Assembly (NCBI GenBank): GCA_035235625.1
Contig: CP141141.1
Span: forward strand, 22,503,968 to 22,567,967
DNA: 64,000 nt
Direction: 5' to 3'
Source: Saururus chinensis
Taxonomy: Eukaryota > Streptophyta > Magnoliopsida > Piperales > Saururaceae
Both the position numbers and the translations under genes were made by a program. Of the stretch, positions 13,341-25,619 are shown one piece after another. The notes under the pieces were generated by a model that saw only the letters and a program-made list of their open reading frames with translations, was not told where the DNA came from and did no database searches. Each line of letters begins with the position of its first letter. Position 1 is the stretch's first letter.

Positions 13341-15270
13341 CAAGACTATAGCCTATTCTAATTAGAAGTTAATTATAATATTTTAGAATAATTAAAAGTT
13401 TGTTATTGAGCTTAAATTAATGTTAGAAGTTCATTTCAATTAGAAGTTCTATTATGCTTAAGATTCTTAATTATCTATAAATATATAGGGGTTGATCCTA
13501 TTTCATAATTTAGAAATTAGATTCAAAAGCTATTTTATTTATTTTTCTCTTTCATCTATTTTTTCCCGTCATTCTCTCTAATTGCCTTGCGTAAACATCG
13601 GTCTACACAACAAGGTTTTGGTGGATTCTACATGCAAAGGTTCAAATATGGAACTCAAAACTTCAAAAGTCAAGTAAAACCCAAAATATTATCACCAATC
13701 TAAAGATAAAGAAAACTTGAAAACGAACAAGTTTGTCATCCCGTCTTGGTAATTAAAACAAGTTCAATACCTAGGGCTGGTTTAATTCGTTGGATCGGTA
13801 TCGTGCTTCTTGTAAACAACCAAACTGAATGTCAAATATATAAAATTTCCCTTAAAAGTATTTGCGAAAGTAGATGTTTACATGACGTTTTATTATAACA
13901 TATATCCATCAATCAAAATTTCATGGATTCAGTTAGGCCAATTTCTAGCTTTTACAACAAACCAAGTTCGGAACCATCTCATAGGAGAGAGATATTGTGG
14001 TTAGTTATACTTCGAAGCGTGCGTCACATGGTTAGGTTGCATCAGTAAAGATTTATAATTATAATACATTCTTTACCCTTATTGGGCAATCATTAATTAT
14101 CTACATGCACACTCTTTGAACTCAAATTAATCTGCTTCACCGGCACATTTCTCCAGCCGTTGATGAATCTGGATTGACGGCGCACATACAGAGATTGCAG
14201 AAAATCGTAGTCTGCCTAGATCGTATGTACATGTGCATGGTGGATTCGTGACCATCAATGATCAATGACTCCACCTGGAAAAGCTTTATCAGTGGATTTG
14301 AATTTCTTATCGTTTTGGCCATGCAATTCAAATTGTGTGGCCCATATAAATTGGGAGTAGGCGGGTTTTTGATTTGTCAAATTATTCATTTGATGAAGCA
14401 TGTTCAATTTGTTTGCAAGCCTTTGACTTAGCTTTAGTCCCCTCAAGGATGATATACAGGAGAATAAGTGTTCGGTGTTTGACATGTATGGCACCCGCAC
14501 CATGAAATTACATTCTGATAACATCAATTGGATCCAAAAGTTTATGTTTATCTATTATATACAGAGTAATATCATTTTTTTTTAATAATTTTGCATTAAT
14601 TTTGAGCTAAAAGTTCACTGCAACATATTAACTTTGATTAAGAATTTAGAGTAATACTAAATTTGTCGAATAAGTATAAAATGTAAAAATAATCTACAAA
14701 GCAGGAGCTGTAATTCATTGAACTGAAGAAAAGTGAACCCTCGGGGAAAAAAGCCATCTTTAGTAAATGCTACTACAATTTAATTTCGTCAATAATAAAA
14801 ATGAAAATGCTTAGTGATTGTAGTTAAATTAATTGTATCCATCTGGAAAAGATGACGGGCAAAATAATTTCGTTAAGACAATGACATATTAAATACATTA
14901 TAGAGTAGAATAACAGACACTAATACATGTACTAATGGATTGAGGACAAGAGTACGAAAGGACAACTTCCATGGCTCCTCATCCCATATTAATTGATTGA
15001 TTGTTTTTTAATAACAAGGGGTGTACGAGTGAATATGTTGGACCTGATTAGAAGGGCAAGGGAACTTGCCTCTTCGAGAATCATATCCCTGCCACCGTTC
15101 TCCTCATACGTACAAGGCCCACCCATCATATGCACTCGGTAACTAAGAATATAATTTAGAGCCGCTAGAGCGGGTGGCCAACGGAATGGGGATAAATATT
15201 CTACAAATATGTATATCCACATACTATGTACAAATACCTATAATTTATGAGCGACATGAATCTGCCATCT
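13341..15270. other. AT-rich intergenic region, nothing recognised
   Basis: AT-rich DNA with short open frames at 14137-14527 and 14989-15222 that show no family signature. A TATAAATATATAGGG stretch near 13475 is promoter-like and could belong to a decayed LTR, but no termini are visible. Confidence 0.4.
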
Positions 15271-15276
15271 AGAATA

Positions 15277-15480
15277 TGCTCCCTTTGTCAATAGTTTTAT
15301 TTAGTGAAAAAGTTTGTTCCATGTTAATAACTCCATGTTGTTTAATTTAAATGGTTAAGTACTTAAAAAAAATATTATAAATTTATTTTTCTTTCTCTTA
15401 AATGTAGGTTTTATCATTTAATAAAAATAATTATTTTTTCAAATATAGCTATTTATTTGGACAATATGAATCTCCTATCC
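15277..15480. mobile_element. Possible Stowaway/mariner-like MITE remnant
   Basis: CTCCCTTTGTCAATAGTTTT at about 15279 resembles the Stowaway terminal motif CTCCCTCCGTCCC and is followed by AT-rich non-coding DNA. The partner inverted repeat and TA duplication are not clear. Confidence 0.35.
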
Positions 15481-16183
15481 CTTCCTAAACAAGTATTTAT
15501 GTCTATAAAGCATAGTTGGAATGAGCTGGAGAAGAGAGGCTTACTTTATTCATTTAATTAACCTAAAGCAGGCCTTGTTTAAATTATGAAGTAAAAAATT
15601 GGCTAAACTCTTGTCAAGGCTGATATGATTTGAGTCCCGAGAGTTCCAAGGCTCACATTTTAGTTTTGACATACTGCACACAAATAATTACCACAATCAA
15701 ATAATTAGGCCAATGACTAGAGATACCCCTCCCAAGATTAACAGTAAAGCAAAGTTCAAACCAAAGATAAGATCAATTAATTTCAACTACAAATTATATA
15801 GTAAATAATCTATAGCACGAATGAATGATTGAGGCCAATAAGAAAACTTTTATTCAGAAAATATGTCAAATACAGAGTATCTTTTAAAGTATACAAGAAA
15901 GTGGATCATGGAATCTCTCTGTCCTCTATGTTTTCACTTCTTTTAAGAAACCTGCTTCCTCCTCATCTAGCCAATGCCCCGGCCCTTAAGTCGCCCTTTA
16001 GCAGGCTAGATCAAAAGGAACTCAAAAAGAATAAGAAGAAAAGTGAAAAGCAAGCTAAGAAAGAGCAAAAGGAGGATTGGAAAAGTGGAATAAACTCTAG
16101 CTAAATACCAAAACAGAAATCCCTCTACAGCCCTAAAGCTCATTTGCCATGTTAGTAGCAGCTTCCAGGAACTTGCTTGCTAC
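15481..16183. other. Region downstream of the PDLP gene, probably containing its 3' UTR
   Basis: AT-rich DNA. The part just below 16184 would be the PDLP 3' untranslated region on the minus strand. A Lys-rich open frame on the opposite strand (15829-16104) has no domain and is not called. No polyadenylation site could be fixed. Confidence 0.4.
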
Positions 16184-18460
16184 TCATTTGCCTTCTGCAT
16201 GAAGATATACAAATACATCAAAAGAATAAGAGAAAATGAATATTCCAAACTTTTTACAAGGGAAAAAAATGAAGTGGATCCCACCTTTTCTTCCACAAAA
16301 GCTTTTTAGGAAGGCAATGAAGATGATGATCAGGCCCACAATGGCTACTAGGCCGACTATAATAACCAGCGTCTTGGCGACCTCCTGATTGGAATCTGGT
16401 TGTAGAGCAGGGAAGAGAAAGCAGCCCAGCTTAGATTAAGGACCCTCCATAATCCAATCACATCACAATATGTGATTGTATATAAGGGAGAAGTTAACAT
16501 TATAATGGATGATTAGGTTAAGGTATTCTATCATTTGCTAGTAATTCTCATAACCTCTTCATGAGAATATGAAAATTAATATGGGCGCCATGAGCGTTGC
16601 TAACGTCATTGTTTGTGTCTTAATTATCAAAGTAATCCAGTTCTTTCGATCTCATGATTTGTTGATGATATGAACTATCTTTAAAAGTATATTTATCACC
16701 AATTCAAGAAGAAAATTTGGGTATAGACAAGAACTAATATCAATTTTGAGGGGGGATTTTGAAGAAAATCCAAATTTAAAATTGTTATTACATACATGTA
16801 AATACTTTTTGTTTCCTATTGGGGGGTGAGCGGTGAAGGAAACTTAACTTCGTTCTAGAAAATGATAATCACCCATAAATCTTCTCAACTAGGTTTTAGT
16901 TGGATAAAATATATGAGCCCAAGTAAACTTTGTGTAAAGTCCACCTGTTGGATCTCACTAAAAACTAGTTGAGAAGATTTATTGAGTAAATTGGTTAGGT
17001 GCATATCACTACCCTTTAGTTCCTTCCCCTCATTGTCAAAAGAAAATCGTTTAAATTGGACAACTTTTTGCAGTTTGAGCCAGATCAATATCTATTGCTT
17101 AGGTTTTTTTTTCTTTTTTAGCAATAATGTCTAAAACTTAGTAGACAATTCCGCGTATTGCATGCATCATAAAGAGTTTTTTTATGTTCCTATTAAATTG
17201 TTATCATTAATCATTAAGGTTGTTATACATGCAAAAAAATGTTATAAATCAAATATCTAATTAATATATAGGTAAATTTTTCAGAAATTATGGAAGACAA
17301 TTTATGTATACAAACTATATAACATTTTGTACATTATAAGCAAATCTGCTAGTAGAACAGTAACACGAGTAAGGTCCATTTTGGCATTTCATAAAGAATT
17401 TTTTTTGTATAAGATAGTACAAACTACAAATTACACACATTGATGTAAAAAAAAACAACTAACCAAAAAAGAAAGACAAGGACTAAACCAATTTCATTCA
17501 CTAATTTCACACACTTAGCACATAATTAAGGACAAAACGGTAATTAAAAAAACAAGGCTGAGCCATTTTAATCACTAATTTCACAAACACTTAGCTCATA
17601 ATTAAGGACAAAACGGTAATTTCAAGCACCCAAAATGACCCGAACCGGAAAACCCACCCAGCCTTACCATTACCCGTCCTCGACGCCGTCGTCCCCCAGC
17701 CGGAAATCTGTGCCCCGCCGGTGGAAAAACTGGCGTAGCACTTGCCCAGGTAGACCACTCCCCAGGCGCTCCCGGGGCAAACCCCGTGCAGCGCCACCCC
17801 GGCCTGCGACACGCAATCGCTACACTCGCCCACCGTCTGGTCCCCCACGCACTGCGCCACCCCCTTCACGTACGCGGCCTCTCCCTCCCTGTACAAACCC
17901 TTTCCTCCACCGCCGGATGCATCGTTTGGCTGCGCTGCCAGCTTCTCCAGCACCTCGTCCCGCCGGGCCAACATGTCTGAGCCGTACCCGTAGGAGGACG
18001 GCGGGCCACAGCGCTTGGCCATGAGGGACTTGTCGGGGGCACCGACCAAGCCGGTGGCGTTGTCGTACTTGAGATAGCAGTCGTCGAGCTGGAGGACACC
18101 CCCGGTGGCTGCGGGGCAGAGAGAGGAGGCGAGCTGAGTGATGCAGCTGCGTACGCAGTTGGCACAGGTAGCCGTGTCGACGTCAGCGCGACACTGGTAG
18201 ATGGCGGAGAGCGGGGTGGCGGGGGAATCCGGCGGGGTGAGGGAGAAGTTGTTGTAGGGAGCAAGGGAGGCTGAGTTGGCGACGGACGCCAGGAGGGAGT
18301 TGAGGGCGGCCTGGTAGGGAGATCCCTCGGCATACTTGAGCTGCGAGCAGCCGCCGTAGACGAAGGAGTCAGAGGCGGAGTCGGCGGGTCTGGTGAAGAA
18401 GGGGAAGAAGAGGCAGAAGAAGAGCAGCATGGCTGGCTGGTGGGGGGGAGGAGAGGTCAC
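16184..18460 (-). CDS. PDLP: Plasmodesmata-located protein (DUF26/Gnk2 type), three coding exons
   Basis: Spliced as 18460-17668, 16395-16285 and 16194-16184, giving 304 residues. Intron 1 (17667-16396) starts GTAAGG and ends ACCAG; intron 2 (16284-16195) starts GTGGG and ends TGCAG. Exon 1 encodes an N-terminal hydrophobic signal (about residues 10-29) and two extracellular DUF26 domains. Each domain has its C-X8-C-X2-C motif: Cys90/99/102 and Cys204/213/216. Exon 2 encodes the single membrane helix (about 273-294, KTLVIIVGLVAIVGLIIIF). Exon 3 adds only Glu-Gly-Lys-stop. Length and layout are those of PDLPs, type I proteins that sit in plasmodesmal membranes and control cell-to-cell movement through callose; that role is family knowledge. 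Met11 (18430), just before the hydrophobic core, is an alternative start. GC-rich exon 1 contrasts with AT-rich surroundings. Without splicing, exon 1 would read through and lose the membrane anchor. Confidence 0.9.
17493..17621. repeat. Imperfect tandem repeat in PDLP intron 1, period 76 bp
   Basis: CACTAATTTCACACACTTAG and CATAATTAAGGACAAAACGG recur as CACTAATTTCACAAACACTT and the same 3' block 76 bp away. The array starts about 46 bp inside the intron, close to the splice donor at 17667. Confidence 0.8.
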
Positions 18461-18477
18461 TGGTCAGGTGTCGGAGT

Positions 18478-18502
18478 GGAGCGAGGGCGAGGGCGAGGGC
18501 TT
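18478..18502. repeat. Short GAGGGC repeat upstream of PDLP start
   Basis: GCGAGGGCGAGGGCGAGGGC lies about 20-40 bp upstream of the PDLP start codon, in the presumed 5' UTR (GCCCTC on the coding strand). Confidence 0.6.
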
Positions 18503-18666
18503 ATGGGGGTGGGGTGGGGGAAAAGAATTTGAACAGGCCGGCCGGTCCGGTTCAGGTGTGTAATGGGCGGCAGTACATTCATTGCCTGATAGCTTGGCTT
18601 GAGGGGGAGTTTACGTAGAAGTCGAAGGGTATGATTTTTCTCGGAAGGTCAAAAGTACCCTTGATT

Positions 18667-18674
18667 TTTATATA
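18667..18674 (-). promoter_or_regulatory. Putative TATA box of the PDLP gene
   Basis: Minus-strand TATATAAA about 207 bp upstream of the start codon. Position suits a promoter with a 5' UTR of about 170 bp; no transcript evidence. Confidence 0.35.
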
Positions 18675-19640
18675 GGTTTATGTTCAAGATAACACACAAG
18701 ATTACTTTCTAATCATGGTTTTTGAATGATTACTGATTTGACACTTTTTTTTTTAATTGGACACTAACAAGCTGGGCTGTTGTGATGTTTTGCTAAGAAT
18801 GTGTGCGCCTGTTTGATAATGGGAATTAGTAGAAACTAAGCACGACCTCTTTGGGTGATTCCTAGGAGCAAGGTAGAGGGGTAATTTGGTAAAATAATAC
18901 AAGCATGAATCGTGTAACTGTAACAGTGAGTGACCACAACTAGAAGCTGTAACGGAGGATCTACTTTTGATGTTCTTAGTGGAGTATGAAGGGGAATAGG
19001 CACCTTTATTTATGGCACATCCGGGGAAGCTTTGCTTGAAGTTACTAAGAACGCACTTTATGTCCTCAATGTCAATGGGGCAGAATTATGGCTAAATGTT
19101 TTGGGTTTGGTTTATTTAAAAATAAAACCAAATTAGCTAGGTTTTTGGGTAGGGGTTTCATTAAATGATTAATTTTTTGGCCTGGTAGTACCACTTAAAG
19201 CTCTTTAGGAGTTCTCCCCAGCCCCTTTCAGCTGTGGGCACTCATGTGTGGCCCTATCTTGGACCAAATATTTCTCTTTTTCCTTTTTGAATTTTTTTAA
19301 ACTGAAAAGAACTTTGGCGGAATTGAAGCCGAATTATGAACTTATTGTTGGACCTAGGTACGGGCTTCATGACCTATAAGGGCTACCTTAATAATCATTC
19401 GGAAGAGCCATTAGGGTCCACGAGGTCCAAGGATAGTGGCATGGGGTGATTACGCCACCCACCCACCCCCTAGGCTTACTCCAAGAGGGACCCACATCCC
19501 TCTAATTCGCTCATATATTATACATATTAGTTGTATACATTATTGGTGAGGCCCATTAACAGAGTTTACGGTAGCGTAGTGTTTGAGGGGTCAACCTTGC
19601 CATGGGCATGGATGTGTGCATTGTGTTAGGCCTCCATGAG
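18675..19640. other. Upstream intergenic region of PDLP, nothing recognised
   Basis: No open frame, repeat or RNA gene that I can support. It presumably holds distal PDLP promoter sequence, with repeat DNA starting at about 19650. Confidence 0.4.
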
Positions 19641-19649
19641 CCCAATTCA

Positions 19650-20870
19650 TTGGGCCCATACACAAAGACTATTAGCAACACTTTTAAGTATTGCCATAAA
19701 CGTCAAAAAAAGTTTTGTCTCAAGTGCTCATTTACAACTCGTATGAAAAAAGTGTTCCTAATAATAGTGATTAGCGATGCTTTTTTTTTGTCGCAAATAA
19801 GCATTTATGACGCTTTATATTTGCAACACTTCATATTTGAATTGGTAAAATCATTTATTAAATGTCGCTAAAGGCTGAATTTGTAGTGATGTTTCATTTT
19901 TAACGTCACTAAAGTAATACTATTTAGCGACATTTTCTAAAAAACATCACTAATGATCAAGATTTTAAAGTGTCACTAATAAATATATATTAAAAAAATA
20001 CTTATTATTCTCCAATGAGAGGAGGAGAGGGGTGGTGGATTTCAAAGCCTCCTATCCTCCTTCTGCTGGCCGACAACAAGGGGAAGTCAGCGAGAGAGGG
20101 GAGTAGGAGACAGGTGGGGGAGGGGCACCCAACATTGGAAAGAGTAGTCGGCGCTCTCGAGCCCCCTTCCCCTCAAGCTAATAGCAAGGGAGGGTAGGGG
20201 AGCATAGGAGAGGGAGCCGCTACAACAAAAAGGATTATTATGGACTATTTTATTAGCGACGCAATACAAAGTGTCGCTAAAAATACTTATTTGCTATGCA
20301 TATTAAAGCGTCACAAAATTTATAACTATTAGCGATATTTTTTAAAAACTGTAACTAATAGTTTTACTAGTAGCGACACTTTTCGAAAAGTGTATCTAAT
20401 ACTAATACTATTAGTGACGCTTATTAAAAAGCGTGACTAATATTACAACTACTAGCAATGCTTTTTATAAGCGTTGCTAATACTAACAGTAGTAGCGACG
20501 CTTTTTGCAGTAGTAGTGATGCTTTAGAAAAAGGGTCGCTAATAGTTATAAACTTAAAAAAATAAAAAAAAAACCATCACAATTAGAGATATTATTAAAA
20601 GTGTCGCTAATAGTACAACTATTAGGGATGCTTTTATAAAAACATCTCTAATACTTATACTATTAGCAACGCTTTTAAACAAGTGTTGCTACTAATGAAA
20701 ATTTTTTTAAAAAATAAAAAATTTAGAACCATTTGTGATGCTTTTATAAAATCGTCCCAAATATTATAATTATTAGGGACACTTTTAAAAGTGTCCCTAA
20801 TAGTTGTACTATTGGCGACACTACTTAAAAATAGTTGTTAATAGTTTTATTATTTAACTATATAATATAT
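19650..20870. repeat. Array of short GCGACGC palindromes (CACTA-like subterminal repeats)
   Basis: Dozens of degenerate units such as TTAGCGACGCTTTTT, AAAAGCGTCGCTAATA and their inversions, 40-60 bp apart. The CACTA subterminal region is the usual home of such short direct and inverted repeats bound by transposase. The array is split at 20015-20217 by a GA-rich segment. There is no coding sequence. Confidence 0.7.
20218..20265 (+). mobile_element. Left terminal inverted repeat of a CACTA-like element
   Basis: CGCTACAACAAAAAGGATTA (consensus CACTACAA-AAAAAGG, one mismatch in CACTA) runs straight into TTAGCGACGC repeats. It pairs with the inverse end at 33785-33831. Between them lie 13.6 kb, of which about 9.6 kb are nested LTR insertions. 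Expected 3-bp duplications are AGC (left) and GGC (right), an imperfect match. Confidence 0.5.
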
Positions 20871-21010
20871 AAATAAATAAATAAAAATTTAAAAAACTTT
20901 GAAAATATATTATATTTTATTTATTATTCATATAATAAATAATAAAAAAATAAAATTTCCCTACTTTATCCCCACTCCTCCTTAGAGCTGAGGCTCATAT
21001 TGACGTGCGT

Positions 21011-21232
21011 AAGAGAGAGAGAGAGAGAGGAGAGAGAAAGAGAGGAGACAAGAGAGTGAAGAGAGAGAGGGGAAGAGAGAGAAGAGAGGAAGAGAGAGGG
21101 TAGAGAAAGAGGAGATAGAGGGTAGATAGAGGAGAGAGAAAGTAGGAGTGGGTGAGAGAGTGAAGAGAGAGGGTACAGAGAGAGGGAGGAGAGAGAGTGT
21201 AGAGAGAGAGATAAGAGAGAAAGATAGAGGGG
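21011..21232. repeat. GA-rich purine tract
   Basis: GAGAGAGAGG-type simple sequence on the plus strand with occasional T, forming a purine/pyrimidine tract of about 220 bp. Confidence 0.9.
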
Positions 21233-21299
21233 GAGAAATTAATTTAGTTTTTTTAAGATTTTTTAATTATATTATTATATTTTAAAATTAATAAAAAAA

Positions 21300-21480
21300 T
21301 TAAAATCAAATATACTAGCGACGCTTGTGAAGTTGTGTCGCTAGTATCCTAAGTATTAACGACGTATATTGCTAGTACCCTAAGTATTAACAACATACAT
21401 TGCTAGTACCCTAAGTATTTGTGACGAATATTAATATATGTTGCTAATATTTAAGGTACTAGCGACGCAATTTATTAAGT
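21300..21480. repeat. GCGACGC palindrome units
   Basis: ACTAGCGACGCTTGTGAAG, then tandem GTACCCTAAGTATTAAC units (about 40 bp) and ACTAGCGACGCAATTTATT; same family as the array at 19650-20870. Confidence 0.65.
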
Positions 21481-21537
21481 TGCTAATACATTTTATTTTA
21501 CTTTTTTTAATAATTTCATAATATAATATATAATTAC

Positions 21538-22356
21538 AGAGAGAGGGGAGAGAGACAAAGAGGGGACATAGAGAGACAAAGAAAGAATAGAGAGAGAGAG
21601 AGAAAGAAGAGAGTGAATAGAGAGAGAATGGAGAGAGAGAAAGAGGGGACATAGAGGGAGAAAGAAAGAATAGAGAGAGAGAAAGAGTGAATAGAGAGGG
21701 TGAAGAGAGAGAGAGAGAGTGCAGAGAGAGTGAAGAGAGAGGGTAGAGAGAGAGTGAAGAGAGAGAGGGTAGAGAGAGAGTGAAGAGAGTGAGTGAAGAG
21801 AGAGGGTAGAGAGATTGAAGAGAGAAAGTGAAGACATAGAGGGTAGAGAGAGAGTGGGGAGAGATTGAAGAGAGAGAGTGAAGACAAAGAGGGAAGAGAG
21901 AGTGGAGAGAAAGTGGGTAGAGAGAGAGAGAGTGAAGAGAGAGAGGGTGAAGAGAGAGAATGAGGAGAGACAGGGTGGAGAGATATTGAAGAGAGATAGT
22001 GGAGAGAGAGTGAGGAGAGAGAGGGTAGAGAGAGTGAAGAGAGAGAGAGAGAGAGAGTGAGGAGAGACTATGAAGAGAGAGAGTGTGAGAAGAAAGAGAG
22101 GGGGTAAAGATAGTTGTGAGTGAGAGTGAAGAATGTGAGGCTAGAAAGAGAGTGGAGAGAGAGTGAAGAGAGAGAGAGAGAGAGAGTAAAGAGAGAGAGG
22201 TAGGGCAGAGAGACTGGAGAGAGAGAGTGGAAAGAGAGTGAAGAGAGAAAGAGTGGAGAGAGAGTGAACAAAGAGAGTGAAGAGAGAGAGAGAGGGTAGA
22301 GAACGTGTGGAGCGAGAGAGAGAGAGAGAGAGTGGAGAGAGAGAATGAAGAGAGAG
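21538..22356. repeat. Long GA-rich purine tract, interrupted by a solo LTR
   Basis: About 820 bp of (GAGAGAGTGAAGAGAGAGGG)-like repeats on the plus strand. It resumes at 25443 beyond the LTR at 22357-25442. Open frames through it encode Ser/Leu-rich low-complexity peptides and are not genes. Confidence 0.9.
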
Positions 22357-25300
22357 TGTCACGCCCTGGGTTTTTCAATCCATTTTCCAATAAATTTTAT
22401 GAAAAAATTTTGCAATATAACAGCTGTAATTTGTGAAAATTGACGAAAATCGAAACCTGTGAAAACATTTTATATTTTTCATATCATCCATTTAAGATCA
22501 CACAAGTCCGATAACAGTCCCAATATAGACAGTCCATATACAAGTCCAAAATAATACATGCATAAGCTCGCAACTCGCCCAATATATGTATACTCAAAAA
22601 TTACCTCAGATCGTGGCATAACTAAACAAAAGAAACTGAACAGTCAAAAATTGACTTGAAGTCCGTAAGTCTGTCCTCTCCTCCAAAACTAAGTCCCGCC
22701 TACGAAGCTCTCGTGCTGGGACCCGCAGAAGTCACTGGAGGATCTGAAATTTAGTAGAGGGAAAATGAGTATTTTCATACTCAGTAGAAAATACCCAGTA
22801 GGGGATTTCTAAACAATGAATTTGTAAATCCAGACGTAGCTGCCTTCATGAAACATAACATGAAGCAGTAAAACATGAACAATCAAAGTCTCTCAAAATA
22901 TGATGCTCATAACTATACACATATCACGAACTCATGATCGTCCCATCTTACTACACAATCCTACATATATATATACACTTACTGTCTTACTCAAACTCTT
23001 ACACTTACAGTCTTGCTCTTACAGTCTTACTCAACACATACACTTACGATCGACAACTAGAGCTCATTATCAAGCTAATCAGCTCCAACGTCGACGGAAA
23101 GGAATGCCACTGGGGCGTCACCTTAACCTCCGGAGAGTACTAGACGCTATGGACTTTTCCGAAGGCAAGGTACACCTATGCTCATGGGGCACAGGATCAA
23201 ACAGGTAAGAGTAGTTCCATGATACTACTTACCTGAGCGCGCAAACATAAACGGCCACACATTAAGGCCATACAATCGCCCACACTTTAGGGGTCTTATA
23301 GTGCCAGTGCCACTCTTGGGCAGAATTCATACAGTGCCACTCTTGGGCAGAATCATACGGTGCTCTCAATAGAGCATCAACCGTCTGGGCTTAATTACAA
23401 CACACAGACAAACTCCCGCAGGATACACACCATGGCTAGACAGGAGAAATGCTTAGCCGATTAATCACCGGCTAGCTCAACCACGGAATTTAATCCGTCG
23501 AACTGCTAAAGTCTCAAACTCATAAGGTTAACATTTTAGTTTTACTTAACATTCCAGTTTGAATTAAATGCTTTATGCTTGTGTAATTTTCCTCTGAAAT
23601 CATACTATCATAAAGTCTCTCAGTAAACTCAAAACTACGTTTGTTTGCCCCGAGAACCCCGAAGCTTTCAGCTCATAGCATCAAAGCCTGATCTAATCCA
23701 AACTAATTTCAGCCCATCAAGCGTACACATATCGATGCTATCGATATAAACATCCACCATTCAGTATGTCAATCCACACACATCTAACCAAACACTACTT
23801 GCGATTTTAGCACATCCATCATGTGCATAAACCATTTCATATGCATGCAGATAAATTATCCTACTAGCATGCAAATAATTACACTGCAAACCTATACATC
23901 CATAATTTGTCAAGCCGATAACAGGTCATTTAATTAGCATTTGCATAAGCTAATATCACACTATTACACGCGATATCCATAGCATTACGCGTTATGAAGC
24001 ATGTAATTAAATTGGCCCTAGCATGCATTCTAACATACCAAGCACGCTACGATGGAATTACAAATTCAAAGCCCCCTACCTCGCTTTCCGGGCATACAGT
24101 GTTGTCGGGGCACACAACTGTAGCGGCGTCAGTGGCAAATTCGGCGAACCCAAGCGTCGCTTTCAATAAAACAAGCTGCCCCTGGGTGCGAAAGTGCCGC
24201 AAGCTTGCCGGGGGTTTACACGATGAATGGTCCGGTCCCGATTCAATGCCCGTCGAACTCCAAGCCTCCTATTGCTGCTGCCCAAGAGGCGATCATGGGT
24301 GGACACTACACCCAACTGTGCTGATTTGCAAACCCAAATCCCGTGCGACGTCTAGCTCCACACTTGATCACCCGAAGATCATGACGAACCTTCAAAAGCC
24401 GGAATTGTCTCGGGTAAAGGTCGGAAATTGTTGTTCCGGAGGCCGAAACCCACGTATAAGGGCTAGAGGGGCATGGGTTAAGGTATAGAGGTGAGGAGGA
24501 GGAGAAATAAGGCGATGGTGGCCAGCCACGGCCACCGGCAAGGCCACACAACCGCTGGACAGCAAGATTTTTGCTTCCCGGCTGTGAGCTTTTGGGTGCA
24601 AAAACAGGGGACGGGGGATGGGAGGAAGGTCGGACAGGAGAAAGGAGGGCATGGGGAGGAAGCCTCTGACTGGAGGAGGGGTGGAGAGGTGGTGGCCGGC
24701 CAGAAATGGTGCATGACGGTCGCCAAAGGAAGCCCCAAAGCTCCAACGGCCAAAAGGGTGAAAACCGAGCCAAAATCCGGTAGTGCGAGGAGGAGCAAGG
24801 AGGAGACGGCGGAAGCTCTAGTCGGTACCACCGGACTCGTGGCGGCCGGGTGAAGCGAGATCTGGCAAGAAACAATGGATTCCGACCATGGAGGAGGCGC
24901 GACGGAGGGTCCGGAAAAGCCCTCGTTTTTCCTCCTGGACTGAGATTTCTTACTGTAATTTCTGGAATGAATAGTGGTCGTGGCTGAAAAGCCACGATCC
25001 ACTATTCCTTTATATGGTTTTAATTTAATCCATATATGCTTTTCAATATATTTACACATCAGCACCTCTTTGTATACGCTGCCACTCCCGTACACGCGCC
25101 ACGCCGCCTCTAACGCGCCCAAATGCTAGTAAATACTTCGGGCCTGCCTATTTCTCACCAAAGCCTCCCTTCGCGCAGTGAAGCTTTATTTTACGCACCA
25201 ACACCTCGACTTACATGCCAAACGTATATTTTAGGTGCAAAACCACTTTTTACACGTTGAAACCCTCTCTCCACGCCAAAGGTTTAATTTACACGCAAAC

Positions 25301-25442
25301 CTCTCCACTTACTCTAAAGCTTCAAACGTAACACACGTACATATACATATACGGAACAAATATAAATTAAATATAAGGGACAACTTGATTTTTATTTTCC
25401 ACAAAAACAAGTAGAAACCGCAGAAAAATCCGGGTCATTACA
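22357..25442 (-). mobile_element. Family-A solo LTR with TSD GAGAG
   Basis: On the minus strand it begins TGTAATGACCCGGATTTTTC (25442) and ends AACCCAGGGCGTGACA (22357), 3086 bp. The flanks are GAGAG at 22352-22356 and 25443-25447; since both lie in GA repeats the duplication is consistent but not unique. It matches the LTRs at 1-3315 and 4737-8186. A minus-strand TATAAAG lies at 25008-25014, in a promoter-like position about 430 bp from the 5' end. There is no pol or gag sequence. The GC-rich part (24080-24950) holds open frames without domains. Confidence 0.85.
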
Positions 25443-25600
25443 GAGAGAGAGTGAATTGAGAGGGTAGAGAGAGAGTTGAGAGAGGGAAGAGAGTGAAGAG
25501 AGAGGAGAGAAGGAGAAGAGAGAGGGAGGTGAGAGAGAAATGGGAGAGAAAGAGAGACGATAGATAGAGAGGAGAGAGAGAGAGGAGAGAGAGAAGAAAG
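25443..25600. repeat. GA-rich purine tract (continuation)
   Basis: Continuation of the 21538-22356 tract on the other side of the LTR insertion. Confidence 0.85.
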
Positions 25601-25619
25601 ATTTTATAAAAAAATTAAA

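Noticed and set aside
17635-18333. Open frames overlapping the PDLP exon in other frames and on the other strand
   Set aside because: Shadow frames of a GC-rich exon; they lack domains, while the PDLP frame has cysteines, signal and splice sites in the right places.
21431-22390. Long Ser/Leu-rich open frames
   Set aside because: They are the translation of the GA/CT simple repeat; all frames are open because the repeat lacks stops.
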